Assembly (NCBI RefSeq): GCF_049615385.1 | Contig: NZ_JBMZFL010000006.1 | DNA from: Aequoribacter sp049615385 | GTDB taxonomy: Bacteria > Pseudomonadota > Gammaproteobacteria > Pseudomonadales > Halieaceae | Reading direction: 5' to 3' (one strand) | DNA length: 64,000 nucleotides | Part shown: positions 1 through 8,972 of the stretch, piece after piece | Position numbering within the stretch: the stretch's first letter is position 1 | Layout: every line of letters starts with the position of its first letter | The notes under the pieces: model-generated | Databases searched by the model: none | What the model was told of the DNA's origin: nothing | The model's input: the letters and a program-made list of their open reading frames with translations, nothing else | Program-made: the position numbers and the translations under genes

Positions 1-42
1 AGAAACCTCTAGCGCTCTCCCTCGCAATGTCGATGCGTGACG
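1..42 (-). repeat. Left copy of a 42-bp inverted repeat
   Basis: Read on the minus strand, this segment matches 5074-5115 on the plus strand at 37 of 42 positions; the 22 bases at the window-edge end (AGGGAGAGCGCTAGAGGTTTCT at its core) are identical. The match runs right up to base 1, so the repeat probably continues outside the window. It lies upstream of cysH. No transposase or integrase is nearby. The function is unknown. Confidence 0.8.
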
Positions 43-173
43 ATTGATACTTCGTAGCAGGATATATGGTTATGTGGTTTCTCATCCATGCATAAGCATA
101 GACACAAACAGTATTTCACAGACCCCATCTCGATTCGTATCCTGCATTGCGTATCACAGTATCGGTAAATGCC

Positions 174-809
174 ATGATTTTGAGCCAACAAGAAATCGAA
201 GAAGCCAATCAACGTTTGCGCAACGCAGCGCCAACAGACGTTATTCGCTGGGCCGTTGGCTTGGGCAGCTCTACCATCGCTTCTACCAGCTTTGGCGTTA
301 ATGCAGGCGCATTACTGCATATGATCTCGCAAACCACACCTAAATTACCGGTTATTTGGGTCGACTCTGGCTATAACGTTGCCGATACCTATCGAGTGGC
401 TGATACCTTAACGCAACAATTACGGTTGAACCTGCACGTGTACAGCCCAGCGATGACGGCGGAGCGCCGCAATTCGATTCGCGGCGGCATACCGACCTTA
501 GACGAGGCGGAACGCCATGCGGCATTTACGCGCGAAGTCAAACTCGAGCCTTTCGAGCGAGCACTTGCAGAGCACAAGCCCAAAGTTTGGATTAGCGGAA
601 TCCGTCGCGAAGAGACCGAATATCGGAAGTCATTGGATATTGTGTCCGTTGATGCCCGGGGCATCCTAAAAGTCGCGCCTCTGTTCTACTGGACCGAGCA
701 ACAAATACAAGTGTACATGAGAGAACACAGCATTCCCTCATGCGCACACTATTTTGACCCTACCAAAGTCTTAAGCGGCCGCGAGTGCGGACTGCATACT
801 GCCGCTTAG
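174..809 (+). CDS. cysH: Phosphoadenylyl-sulfate (PAPS) reductase
   Basis: This cytoplasmic enzyme of assimilatory sulfate reduction converts PAPS to sulfite with thioredoxin as donor. The 211-residue product has the PAPS-reductase landmarks: a TSFG nucleotide-loop segment followed by NAGALLHM, a DSGY motif, SGIRREETEYRK, and the C-terminal ECGLH with the catalytic Cys205. The double-Cys pairs of iron-sulfur APS reductases are absent, so the PAPS type is favoured. I chose the ATG at 174; a TTG at 147 would add nine residues with no better ribosome site. It is slightly shorter than E. coli CysH (244). No other cys gene lies beside it. Confidence 0.88.
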   Translation: MILSQQEIEEANQRLRNAAPTDVIRWAVGLGSSTIASTSFGVNAGALLHMISQTTPKLPVIWVDSGYNVADTYRVADTLTQQLRLNLHVYSPAMTAERRNSIRGGIPTLDEAERHAAFTREVKLEPFERALAEHKPKVWISGIRREETEYRKSLDIVSVDARGILKVAPLFYWTEQQIQVYMREHSIPSCAHYFDPTKVLSGRECGLHTAA

Positions 810-811
810 GT

Positions 812-943
812 TTAGCCCATTATCGCGCCGACGGTAATACCTAGGGCGATCGTAAATAACAAAAAGCCCGCGACCATTTTAAACAGCGATTTCATGTCTT
901 TCGCGTCTTGCGTTTGATCGTCTTGGGTCATGTGATTAGCCAT
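812..943 (-). CDS. Small single-pass membrane protein (43 aa)
   Basis: This is a complete 43-codon frame, convergent with cysH and only two bases from its stop. A good ribosome site (AAGGGAAA) lies about 7 bases before the ATG. The product begins with a polar Gln/Asp-rich segment (residues 1-18), followed by one hydrophobic helix at about 20-42 (FKMVAGFLLFTIALGITVGA). I do not recognise the family. Short one-helix proteins of this layout are often missed by gene finders. The clean ribosome site and the polar-then-hydrophobic design support it being real; its function is unknown. Confidence 0.6.
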   Translation of the reverse strand: MANHMTQDDQTQDAKDMKSLFKMVAGFLLFTIALGITVGAIMG

Positions 944-1045
944 AAGATTTCCCTTTTTATTGATTTTAATTCCATGCACATGGCGTAAAATGCCCCATCA
1001 TTGATTTTACTGCTTTGACCTAAATCAAAGCCGCAGTGAGGAGCC

Positions 1046-1507
1046 ATGTTTACCGCTCAAGATGACCTTAGGCTCGCTCTTCGGGGCCTGCTTGATCAAG
1101 AATACGATGTAACCGCCAACAGTGCCAACTTTGGCTCGTTGCTGTATCACAGTCTACCCGATCTAAACTGGGTCGGTTTTTATTGGTTGCAAGACAGCGA
1201 GCTTGTCCTGGGCGCCTTTCAAGGCAAACCCGCCTGTGTGCGCATTCCCCTTGGACGCGGCGTCTGCGGAACCGCTGCGGCAACACAAGAACCCCAAATC
1301 GTGGCGGATGTGCACACATTCCCAGGCCATATTGCCTGCGATGCTGACTCTCGATCTGAGCTCGTGTTACCCGTGATCGTCAACAGCAGCTTACTGGGCG
1401 TGCTTGATCTAGACAGCCCCATTGCAAACCGCTTTGATGAGCAAACCGTAACATTGGTATCAGATTTATTATCGATTTGGTGCGCGCACCAATACGCGAA
1501 TATTTAA
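1046..1507 (+). CDS. msrC: Free methionine-(R)-sulfoxide reductase (GAF domain)
   Basis: A single GAF domain of 153 residues that reduces free methionine-R-sulfoxide in the cytoplasm, repairing oxidised methionine. The family signature is clear: NWVGFYWL, the three redox cysteines Cys64, Cys74 and Cys98 with the same 10 and 24 spacing as E. coli fRMsr (84, 94, 118), SELVLPV, and LGVLDLDSP near the end. A GAGGAG ribosome site sits just before the ATG. It is 10 bases upstream of asnS and is probably cotranscribed with it. Confidence 0.92.
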   Translation: MFTAQDDLRLALRGLLDQEYDVTANSANFGSLLYHSLPDLNWVGFYWLQDSELVLGAFQGKPACVRIPLGRGVCGTAAATQEPQIVADVHTFPGHIACDADSRSELVLPVIVNSSLLGVLDLDSPIANRFDEQTVTLVSDLLSIWCAHQYANI

Positions 1508-1517
1508 GGATTAAACC

Positions 1518-2924
<1,407 letters not shown>

Positions 2925-2972
2925 GAGCGGCCCAAAACCTGCGGGTCACCAGCGCTCTGGTTGTTGACCTCG

Positions 2973-4388
2973 CTACAACTGACCAACCGCAAAAGCCAGG
3001 GCTTGTGCGTTGACCTCTGCGGCGCGTTCAACTGACCTCGCTTCCGAGTAGCACCGCAACTCGGGTGCATTACCTGACTGGCGAAAATGCACGATCACGT
3101 TATCTTCAAAGATAAGACGGCAACCATCAGTCAAGTCCGTTGCGATCAGCTCACCCAAGCTCAAAGTCTCTGCCAGCTCAAAAGGTAGTTTTGCCATCAA
3201 GTCGATAAAGGCTTGCCCGCGCTCGGGCGCCACACCCTTCACGCGATCGCTCGCCGTAAAAATAGCCGGCAATTGAGCATCCAAGTCGGCAACCGAACAG
3301 GCTTGTTCACGGCACTCGCGCATCACCGCCAGCAGCGGCAAGACCGCGTCACGCGTTGCCAGAGGGGCCAAGTCCTTACCATCGATTTTGATGGCAGATG
3401 CCGTTAAAAACCCGCCGTTCGCCTCATAACCGACCACCGACTGACAGCTCGACGTAAGCGCTTGCATACCTTCAATTACATAGGGTGAACCAATTTTAGT
3501 TCGTTCTACCCGATCAAAAGCGCCGCATTCGCTTACCACAGAATTTGAGCTCACCGGTGTCACTACGGCATCGGCTCCAAGGGCTTTAGCGCACAACACG
3601 CCCAGACGATCACCCCGTAACCACTGCCCCTTCGCGTCACCTATCAAGGGGCGGTCGGCATCACCATCAGTAGAGAACAAGACATCGAAGTCGTATTCAC
3701 TGGCCCAGGCTTTGGCGCGCTCATGATCTTCTCGGCTGACCGCCTCGGTATCAATCGGCACAAATTGATCGGTGCGCCCCAAAGCCAAAATGCTGGCCCC
3801 CAAACGCTGAAAAAGGTCAGCAAACAAATCGCGTCCAACACTGGAGTGTTGATAGATCGCGACTGTGCGACCCTCTAAACATCCGGCATAACACGCCAAA
3901 TAGCGCTGACAGTAGGTTTCATAGGCTGCGGCATTCGCCGGAGGTAATGCGGCACTCAAGCTCGAAGTCAGTTCGACAGGGGCATTGTTAATGGCCTGCT
4001 CATCCGCTTTGGTGATTTCGCCACTCGCCGTATAAAACTTTATTCCGTTACGATCAAAGGGAATATGTGAGCCCGTGACCACGATGGCAGGAAAGCCTGA
4101 AACACACGCGTAATAAGCGATCGCAGGCGTTGGCAAGGCACCTACGTAATCGACATCGACACCTAAATCTTCAGCCGCTTTAGCGCAGGCGCTGGCAATG
4201 CTCGGGCTTGAATCACGCAAGTCATGCCCCAGCACTACAGTGCTCGGCTTATCAACCACAGCCGTCAAAAACGCGTAAGCAAACCCGTAAACCACTTCAT
4301 CTGTTAAATCACTGACCAACCCGCGCACACCGCTGGTACCGAACTTAACATCTTTAGACTGGGTTAACTGTAAAGTTGTTTGTGTCAC
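2973..4388 (-). CDS. Phosphomannomutase / phosphoglucomutase family protein
   Basis: An alpha-D-phosphohexomutase of 471 residues that interconverts hexose 6- and 1-phosphates for nucleotide-sugar and polysaccharide synthesis. The active-site phosphoserine is Ser107 in VVTGSHIPFDRNG. The metal loop is DGDADRP at 241-247. FGTSGVRG lies at the N-terminus. It starts with GTG after a GGAG ribosome site. The TGSHIP form resembles mutases from exopolysaccharide or O-antigen clusters more than housekeeping AlgC. It lies 18 bases downstream of the RfaH-like gene on the same strand, which fits a role in surface polysaccharide. The exact sugar cannot be read from sequence. Confidence 0.85.
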   Translation of the reverse strand: MTQTTLQLTQSKDVKFGTSGVRGLVSDLTDEVVYGFAYAFLTAVVDKPSTVVLGHDLRDSSPSIASACAKAAEDLGVDVDYVGALPTPAIAYYACVSGFPAIVVTGSHIPFDRNGIKFYTASGEITKADEQAINNAPVELTSSLSAALPPANAAAYETYCQRYLACYAGCLEGRTVAIYQHSSVGRDLFADLFQRLGASILALGRTDQFVPIDTEAVSREDHERAKAWASEYDFDVLFSTDGDADRPLIGDAKGQWLRGDRLGVLCAKALGADAVVTPVSSNSVVSECGAFDRVERTKIGSPYVIEGMQALTSSCQSVVGYEANGGFLTASAIKIDGKDLAPLATRDAVLPLLAVMRECREQACSVADLDAQLPAIFTASDRVKGVAPERGQAFIDLMAKLPFELAETLSLGELIATDLTDGCRLIFEDNVIVHFRQSGNAPELRCYSEARSVERAAEVNAQALAFAVGQL

Positions 4389-4406
4389 GCAGAACTCCGC
4401 ACGAGT

Positions 4407-4913
4407 TTAAATTTGAATGGTATCGCCAATCATTGAGCGCTCGACGACAACGCGCGAGGCACGGCCCAGCAACTCAATGAATAAATAAGCACGCTCTTCG
4501 TCTTTGCTAATGTCAAACACCCCAGCCAAACCCGCAAAGGGCCCTTGCAAGATCTCGACTTTATCGCCTTTTTTATGGGGCCAATCCGATTCGTTCTTAG
4601 CGCCTAGGTCTGGGTCCTGCTGCACCTGAAGAAACTCGACGACCTCATCGGGAACAGGGATGATATCTTGACCAAAACGCACCAAGTTAAAGACGCCCAC
4701 GGTCGACCTTACCGGCGCCAAGTCATCGGTACCGTAGTCGACATCAATGAACAGATATCGGGGGAACAAGGGCGATACGACCAACTGCCACTTACCTCGA
4801 ACGCGCTTACGCTGCTGCAGCTTAGGCAAAAATACGCGATAGCCTTGCCGCGAAAGATTAAGCTCAGCGGCATCTTCTTGCTTGGGTTTTGTTTGCACCA
4901 CTAACCAGGTCAC
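4407..4913 (-). CDS. rfaH: RfaH-type transcription antitermination factor (NusG family)
   Basis: A NusG paralogue that binds RNA polymerase and allows long surface-polysaccharide, LPS or similar operons to be transcribed fully. From the GTG at 4913 the protein is 168 residues, against 162 for E. coli RfaH. The NGN domain opens with TWLVVQTKPKQED and contains SPLFPRYLFIDVD; the C-terminal KOW segment has KGDKVEILQGPFAGLAGVF. An AAGG ribosome site precedes this GTG. A more upstream ATG (4967) would add a basic, non-conserved tail. The phosphohexomutase downstream supports a polysaccharide role. A NusG-like factor of other specificity remains possible. Confidence 0.82.
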   Translation of the reverse strand: MTWLVVQTKPKQEDAAELNLSRQGYRVFLPKLQQRKRVRGKWQLVVSPLFPRYLFIDVDYGTDDLAPVRSTVGVFNLVRFGQDIIPVPDEVVEFLQVQQDPDLGAKNESDWPHKKGDKVEILQGPFAGLAGVFDISKDEERAYLFIELLGRASRVVVERSMIGDTIQI

Positions 4914-5024
4914 GCGATTAGGCCTTGTCTTAAAAAACGTCGCTATTGTACGCGATTTAAACGGCATCGGACATTTTGAAAATGTCCGTTTTGTAATCTC
5001 GCGCACACCACAGCACAAACCGTC

Positions 5025-5047
5025 GGGCTAGGCTCGGTTAAAGTGCT
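5025..5047 (+). repeat. Direct repeat copy 1 (23 bp)
   Basis: GGGCTAGGCTCGGTTAAAGT and the following GCT match 5243-5265 at 21 of 23 positions. The copies are 218 bp apart and flank the right inverted-repeat copy. It could be an operator or the edge of an inserted or duplicated element. Function is unknown. Confidence 0.7.
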
Positions 5048-5073
5048 GAAAACAAGCCTATCAAGCCACCGAA

Positions 5074-5115
5074 CATCACGCAGCCACAATGCAAGGGAGA
5101 GCGCTAGAGGTTTCT
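5074..5115 (+). repeat. Right copy of the 42-bp inverted repeat
   Basis: This matches the reverse complement of bases 1-42 at 37 of 42 positions, with the last 22 bases identical. It contains the palindrome AGCGCT. Together with the left copy it encloses cysH through rfaH in opposite orientations. Confidence 0.8.
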
Positions 5116-5242
5116 TTGAGTGCCAATGGGAGCGATATTTCGCTGATAGCATTCCCAGCATTGCAGGTGTTGCCAGCACGCCGTTGTTCAGAGCAACAGC
5201 GCGTGAAAGCCAGTCGACCGCCGGCTCGAGAAGGAACCTGTA

Positions 5243-5265
5243 GGGCTAGGCCCGGTTACAGTGCT
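5243..5265 (+). repeat. Direct repeat copy 2 (23 bp)
   Basis: Second copy of the 5025-5047 element (GGGCTAGGCCCGGTTACAGT then GCT), differing at two positions. It lies about 120 bp before the proposed thioesterase start. Confidence 0.7.
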
Positions 5266-5381
5266 CCAACCAACACCCCAACACCCGAAAACACAGCTAC
5301 CCCCAAATGGAGGAAGCGCCGACGTCGCACACTCATAGACATGCTGATACTCTGTGGCAATTCCACCAAAAGGACACTCGC

Positions 5382-5990
5382 TTGAAAGAAAACCCAAACT
5401 TCACCAGTGAGCAACGCCAAGCCTTACAACACGTTGCGCAAGAGCTTCGGCTGGTGCTCGAGCACATGACTACATTAAATGGTACTGCCGAAGAACTCGA
5501 AGCTATCGCCGATCAAGTCAAAGCGCTCAGCGACGCCATGGCGCCCATGACCGGCAACAAAACTTTAGAGCATTTTACGTTGGAGTGGGGGGACGATTTA
5601 AATTCACCCTTGCCCATGAGCCCCATCACCGGACGATATCACCCGGTTGCCCCGCCCGTTGAACTAAGCATAGAGGGCAGCACTCTCGTAGGAACGGTCA
5701 CCCTGAACAAAGTTTACGAGGGAGGGCCCGGCTGGGTGCACGGCTCTTGGATAGCGGCAATCTACGATCAGTTATTGGCGTTTGCGGGAATATTCAATAA
5801 AACGGGGGGACCGACTGCGAATTTAACGGTCGACTTCATGAAGCCCACCCCAATTAATACACCTTTGCGCTTCGAAGCCACTATTGATTCTGTGGCCGAT
5901 AAAAAGATCTACATGAGCGGCCGCTGTTATTGCGAGGATCAATTAGTGACAAAGTGTGAAGCCTTATTTATTCAACATAGCTTTCGCTAA
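5382..5990 (+). CDS. Hotdog-fold thioesterase (PaaI-like)
   Basis: The C-terminal half is a hotdog thioesterase domain with GWVHGSWIAAIYDQLLAFAG (the HGG...D helix region of PaaI-type acyl-CoA thioesterases) and NLTVDFMKPTP. The N-terminal 90 residues are helical and not recognised. I prefer the TTG start at 5382 because AAAGGA lies about 8 bases before it, giving about 202 residues. An ATG at 5307 would add 25 residues rich in His and Thr but has no ribosome site. Substrate is unknown; hydrolysis of an acyl-CoA is inferred from family. It stands alone, convergent with the H-NS gene. Confidence 0.75.
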   Translation: MKENPNFTSEQRQALQHVAQELRLVLEHMTTLNGTAEELEAIADQVKALSDAMAPMTGNKTLEHFTLEWGDDLNSPLPMSPITGRYHPVAPPVELSIEGSTLVGTVTLNKVYEGGPGWVHGSWIAAIYDQLLAFAGIFNKTGGPTANLTVDFMKPTPINTPLRFEATIDSVADKKIYMSGRCYCEDQLVTKCEALFIQHSFR

Positions 5991-6014
5991 AACGGGCGCG
6001 CACTCGACGCGCCC
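5990..6014 (-). terminator. Hairpin between convergent thioesterase and H-NS genes
   Basis: GGGCGCG (5994-6000) and CGCGCCC (6008-6014) form a seven-pair stem with a seven-base loop. On the minus strand the stem is followed by GTTTTAG, so it could terminate the H-NS transcript. The run of T is short, so efficiency is uncertain. Confidence 0.5.
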
Positions 6015-6023
6015 ATGACAAGT

Positions 6024-6449
6024 TTAATTAGAAATTTCGCAGCTCTCGCGTGAATTGCCTGCGTCAAAATACTCTTGAAAAACTTTCGGAGTGCGACCGC
6101 GTCCCGTCCAAAGGTATTCTTCTCCATTCACAACTAAACGGTATTTTGGCGCTACTGCACCACGTGGTTTGGTTGCTGCTTTGGATTTTGCTTTTTTTCC
6201 GCCGCGCTTTGGACTGGCGCTCAAATCTTCGGGGGTAAGCCCCGACTGCGCCAGTAAGGCTTGAATGCGCTCAATATTCGCCTGTTTTTCTTTTTCGGCT
6301 TTTTCCGCTTCTTTCTGCTCAAGTTCGGATTTTACGCTTTGTAATATGCCAATTAATTTATCAACTTCGTGCAGCGCCAAACGTTTTGCTTCGGCTTTTG
6401 CTTTGGCTTTAGATTTTACATAAATATCAAAGGCAGATACTTTGGCCAC
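6024..6449 (-). CDS. hns: H-NS family nucleoid-associated protein
   Basis: A 141-residue histone-like protein that probably binds and silences AT-rich DNA. Residues about 1-65 are a Lys/Glu-rich coiled-coil oligomerisation region. A basic linker (KRGGKKAKSKAATKPRGA) follows. The C-terminal domain carries PKYRLVVNGEEYLWTGRGRTP, matching the H-NS DNA-binding signature around TGRGR-P. It starts with GTG after GGAG. Its own upstream region is very AT-rich and contains a consensus-like promoter and a perfect 21-bp palindrome, compatible with autoregulation, which is inference. Confidence 0.88.
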   Translation of the reverse strand: MAKVSAFDIYVKSKAKAKAEAKRLALHEVDKLIGILQSVKSELEQKEAEKAEKEKQANIERIQALLAQSGLTPEDLSASPKRGGKKAKSKAATKPRGAVAPKYRLVVNGEEYLWTGRGRTPKVFQEYFDAGNSRESCEISN

Positions 6450-6481
6450 GGGATGTCTCCATTAACTTATTTATTTAACGG

Positions 6482-6510
6482 AGTGTAAATAAAAATGAAT
6501 TTTTGGTAAA
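6482..6510 (-). promoter_or_regulatory. Sigma70-type promoter of the H-NS gene
   Basis: On the minus strand TTTACC (6510-6505) and TACACT (6487-6482) are separated by exactly 17 bases and lie 33-61 bases before the GTG start, in strongly AT-rich sequence. Confidence 0.55.
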
Positions 6511-6521
6511 GAAATGGTGGC

Positions 6522-6542
6522 CTTTGATTAAATTAATCAAAG
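6522..6542. promoter_or_regulatory. Perfect 21-bp AT-rich palindrome upstream of hns
   Basis: CTTTGATTAA and TTAATCAAAG are perfect inverted arms around one central base. It sits just upstream of the hns promoter and 23 bases beyond the VanZ stop. It could be an operator or a weak hairpin ending the VanZ operon. There is no following T tract, so an operator is slightly favoured. Confidence 0.45.
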
Positions 6543-6564
6543 CGTATTTTAAACACCGGCTATT

Positions 6565-6927
6565 TTATTGAAATAAAAGTCGTCGCAGCCTAACCAAAAA
6601 TAACGCCGTGATAATACCCAGACTATCGGCGAACCAATCGCCCCATTCAGGCGCTCGAGTCTCGGTTAATGCCTGAAAGAACTCAATAAGTGCACCATAA
6701 ATCAGCAACCCTCCAATGACGTATAGAATATGCTTGGGGTAAGACCAATAACCCAGAGTTGCCAGCACAAAAAATGCCAGTGCATGCATAACTTTATCGG
6801 AAAAAAACATCACATCTTGGACCGTATTGGATGGTAGTAAGGCCAAGGTCAACAAACCGCCCAGGGCCAACCAAAATAGAATGCGTAAATGGCTTAGCGA
6901 AACTAAGGAGAATACGGGTGTTTTCAT
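6565..6927 (-). CDS. VanZ-like membrane protein
   Basis: From the ATG at 6927 (GGTAG ribosome-site-like sequence upstream) the product is 120 residues with about four hydrophobic segments. The VanZ signature is visible: LLPSNTVQD, SDKVMHALAFFVLA, a GALIEFFQ helix, and APEWGDWFADSLG near the end. VanZ-like proteins are inner-membrane proteins of mostly unknown role. The start lies four bases after the stop of the upstream thioesterase, so this is the last gene of a four-gene operon with MipA, an MlaC-like protein and the thioesterase. Confidence 0.8.
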   Translation of the reverse strand: MKTPVFSLVSLSHLRILFWLALGGLLTLALLPSNTVQDVMFFSDKVMHALAFFVLATLGYWSYPKHILYVIGGLLIYGALIEFFQALTETRAPEWGDWFADSLGIITALFLVRLRRLLFQ

Positions 6928-6931
6928 GAAA

Positions 6932-7348
6932 CTACCGATTGGGTGGAATCGCGTAAGTGCCGACAACATGTGCCACCATGTCGTCATCGCCTTGGCTGTA
7001 AATCGCCACACTGCCCACAGCCTGTGTTTTACCAACCTTATGTAAATCGCACACAGCCCTTAAATCTCTGTTAGCGGCGGGCTTGCGCAAGAAATTTATG
7101 GTGAGATTGGTCGTCACAGCAAGTGGAACAAGACCTATCGTTGCCAGTACCGCCACGTACAGTGCGGTATCGGCAAGCTCCATCATGGTAGGCCCAGAGA
7201 TAGTCCCACCAGGACGCAAATCTGAATCGCCAACCAAACGGATAAGCTCACAGTGATTGTGCGAGGCACTTACAATACGGCTTTTAAACCCCGGGAATTC
7301 CGTATTTAAAAAATCTTGGAGCTGATTTGCAGATAAGGTTGAAGGCAA
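6932..7348 (-). CDS. PaaI-family thioesterase
   Basis: A 138-residue single hotdog domain. LRPGGTISGPTMMELADTAL carries the conserved glycine loop and acidic helix residue of PaaI-type acyl-CoA thioesterases, followed by VTTNLTINFLRKPA. The start is TTG, supported by AAGGA 6-7 bases upstream. It lies between the MlaC-like gene and the VanZ gene with gaps of 9 and 4 bases, so it is cotranscribed. Substrate is unknown; the envelope context suggests a lipid-linked acyl-CoA, which is inference. Confidence 0.82.
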   Translation of the reverse strand: MPSTLSANQLQDFLNTEFPGFKSRIVSASHNHCELIRLVGDSDLRPGGTISGPTMMELADTALYVAVLATIGLVPLAVTTNLTINFLRKPAANRDLRAVCDLHKVGKTQAVGSVAIYSQGDDDMVAHVVGTYAIPPNR

Positions 7349-7357
7349 AATAATTCC

Positions 7358-8059
7358 TTAATTTACGCAGGCAGTTTTAATATAACTCGGCGTCATTGTG
7401 GTATCGCCGTCCTCACAAAACTGACTAAAAAATCGATGGTTTTTTTCATTCAAGGCCAAAATCAAACCCAGCCAATCTCCTTTCTTAGCATGCTTGTGAT
7501 AAAAACTTTTTTTCCAATTGCTGTAGCGAATACTAGCGACTTCCATGTCGCGAATAAATACTTGATCATCACGTATTAATACTATGTATCGTAATGCGAC
7601 GGTGACACCTAAGGGCCCTTTTACTTTTGCATTAATACTGGGCGCTTCTTGCGTTAAATGCATTTCAAGATCTTTTATGGTTTTTTGATTAACGTCGTAA
7701 TCCAGCAAAACCTCGAACACATAGCGGGTTAGTGTTACCCCAAGAGCATTAACTACTTGTGACCGCAAAGGTTCTTTGAGTGCTTCATTGTGAGTTCCCA
7801 GCAATAGTGACAGCAGATCATCCAAAGCCCAAAACGCCAAAAATGGCCCCGCCACATCGCGCTCTATCTGAGTCGCCCAGGCCAAATCTTTGGTTACAGA
7901 ACTCACCAAAGCCAGCTCAAGTGTTTTATTCCATAGGCGATTAAACTCGGCTTCGGTGGGACCCACCAGAGCTTCCTCAGCATCTATTGAGCTGGAAGCA
8001 CATACGGGTAGCACTAGTAACGCGATGGCTAGCGCAGCTGAAGGCAACAAACGCATCAT
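7358..8059 (-). CDS. Secreted protein, distantly MlaC-like
   Basis: The 233-residue product has a signal peptide (about 1-21, ending VCASS). The mature part resembles the phospholipid-binding MlaC/Ttg2 family in overall pattern: an N-terminal helical section with a short segment reading QVVNALGVTLTRYVFEVLL, then alternating strands with FIRDMEVASIRYSNWKKSFY, like the MlaC strand before the final helices. Identity to true MlaC appears low, and no mlaDEF genes are adjacent. It is second in the MipA operon, with an 11-base gap. It could be an unrelated periplasmic protein. Confidence 0.5.
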   Translation of the reverse strand: MMRLLPSAALAIALLVLPVCASSSIDAEEALVGPTEAEFNRLWNKTLELALVSSVTKDLAWATQIERDVAGPFLAFWALDDLLSLLLGTHNEALKEPLRSQVVNALGVTLTRYVFEVLLDYDVNQKTIKDLEMHLTQEAPSINAKVKGPLGVTVALRYIVLIRDDQVFIRDMEVASIRYSNWKKSFYHKHAKKGDWLGLILALNEKNHRFFSQFCEDGDTTMTPSYIKTACVN

Positions 8060-8070
8060 CAGGTGCGGCG

Positions 8071-8922
8071 CTAATCAGAGTCGGCGTATTTAAAACGCCA
8101 TATCGCACCGACACCAAATAAGACGTAACTGTCATCGACAAATAAAGGGCTGTCGGTATTTTTCGCAGACCCTAAATCCATGTAGCGTGCGTAGGCTAGA
8201 AAAGACCAAGCGCCAACATCATATTGAATCGTCGAGGATAAACGGTAGCCAACCAAACCGCTTTTCGCCCGATACTGGGGACGCGCTAGGGTCGCAAACG
8301 GTTGCGACACACCATAAAGCAACTGATTATATTCTTGATCGGCAGTGTAGGCGCCTAAATCGATTTCAAACTCTGTGCTCTGCGTACGCCACTCATAGTG
8401 CACACGAGGGTCGAATACCCAGCCCACCGGTTCGATACCATTAGACGGATCGAGTTCCAATGCGGCGCGAAGCGGCAGGTGTAACTCGAGAGTGTTATTA
8501 CCCCATTGAGCCAACTTAAGTTCTAACTCTGGACCCACCTCTAAAATGAGCTCCAAGTCGTTCATACCCTCTCGGATAATATCGTCGTCATTATTGACCG
8601 GCAGTGATCCACTAACGCTGATATCGAGCTTGGCGCGATCACTTTTAAAGAGCGAGGCCTGAATGCCGTCGCGATCTATACTCAGCCAATCACCCTCGTA
8701 TTCGAGATAGGGCAAAGGCGCGACTAATGTGTCACTTTGAGGGGAGCCGGGATAGTGCGGATAGTCGACAGCGGCAATACCTACACCTAACGTGATGTCA
8801 CTCCACAGCTCTTTCCAACCTGGGTAGTCAGGCGAATCCTGGGGGGATGCGTCATCGGCCGGGACATTCGCAGCCAATAGGGCGCCAAATGCCACCGCGA
8901 TGATTGTACGTAAAATCAGCAT
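8071..8922 (-). CDS. MipA/OmpV family outer-membrane protein
   Basis: A 283-residue outer-membrane barrel with a signal peptide ending near ANVPADDA. YPGSPQSDTLVAPLPYLEY is the typical first part of MipA/OmpV barrels, followed by alternating strands to the C-terminal GAIWRFKY. E. coli MipA scaffolds murein enzymes, but most family members have no proven role. The ATG at 8922 has a GAGG ribosome site. It is the first gene of an operon running into the MlaC-like, thioesterase and VanZ genes. Confidence 0.85.
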   Translation of the reverse strand: MLILRTIIAVAFGALLAANVPADDASPQDSPDYPGWKELWSDITLGVGIAAVDYPHYPGSPQSDTLVAPLPYLEYEGDWLSIDRDGIQASLFKSDRAKLDISVSGSLPVNNDDDIIREGMNDLELILEVGPELELKLAQWGNNTLELHLPLRAALELDPSNGIEPVGWVFDPRVHYEWRTQSTEFEIDLGAYTADQEYNQLLYGVSQPFATLARPQYRAKSGLVGYRLSSTIQYDVGAWSFLAYARYMDLGSAKNTDSPLFVDDSYVLFGVGAIWRFKYADSD

Positions 8923-8972
8923 AACTAGCCTCGAATAAATACTGAGCAATACTTCAGCGATGTTGCATGAAC

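Larger units (their letters stand above)
4914..5381. other. Non-coding gap with direct and inverted repeats
   Basis: This stretch between the divergent rfaH-like and thioesterase genes contains no convincing coding frame. It holds two copies of a 23-bp direct repeat (5025-5047 and 5243-5265) and the right-hand copy of the window-scale inverted repeat (5074-5115). I could not identify a promoter pair with confidence. The nested repeats suggest either duplicated regulatory sites or remnants of a repeat element. Confidence 0.5.

Noticed and set aside
9..212. 67-codon minus-strand frame with Cys-Leu repeats at the window start
   Set aside because: It overlaps cysH, has no family likeness, and its repeats come from a simple cat/aag-rich stretch.
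5255..5275. JUMPstart/ops element, because CAGTGCTC appears near an RfaH-like gene
   Set aside because: Only eight bases match and the ops core GGCGGTAG is absent.
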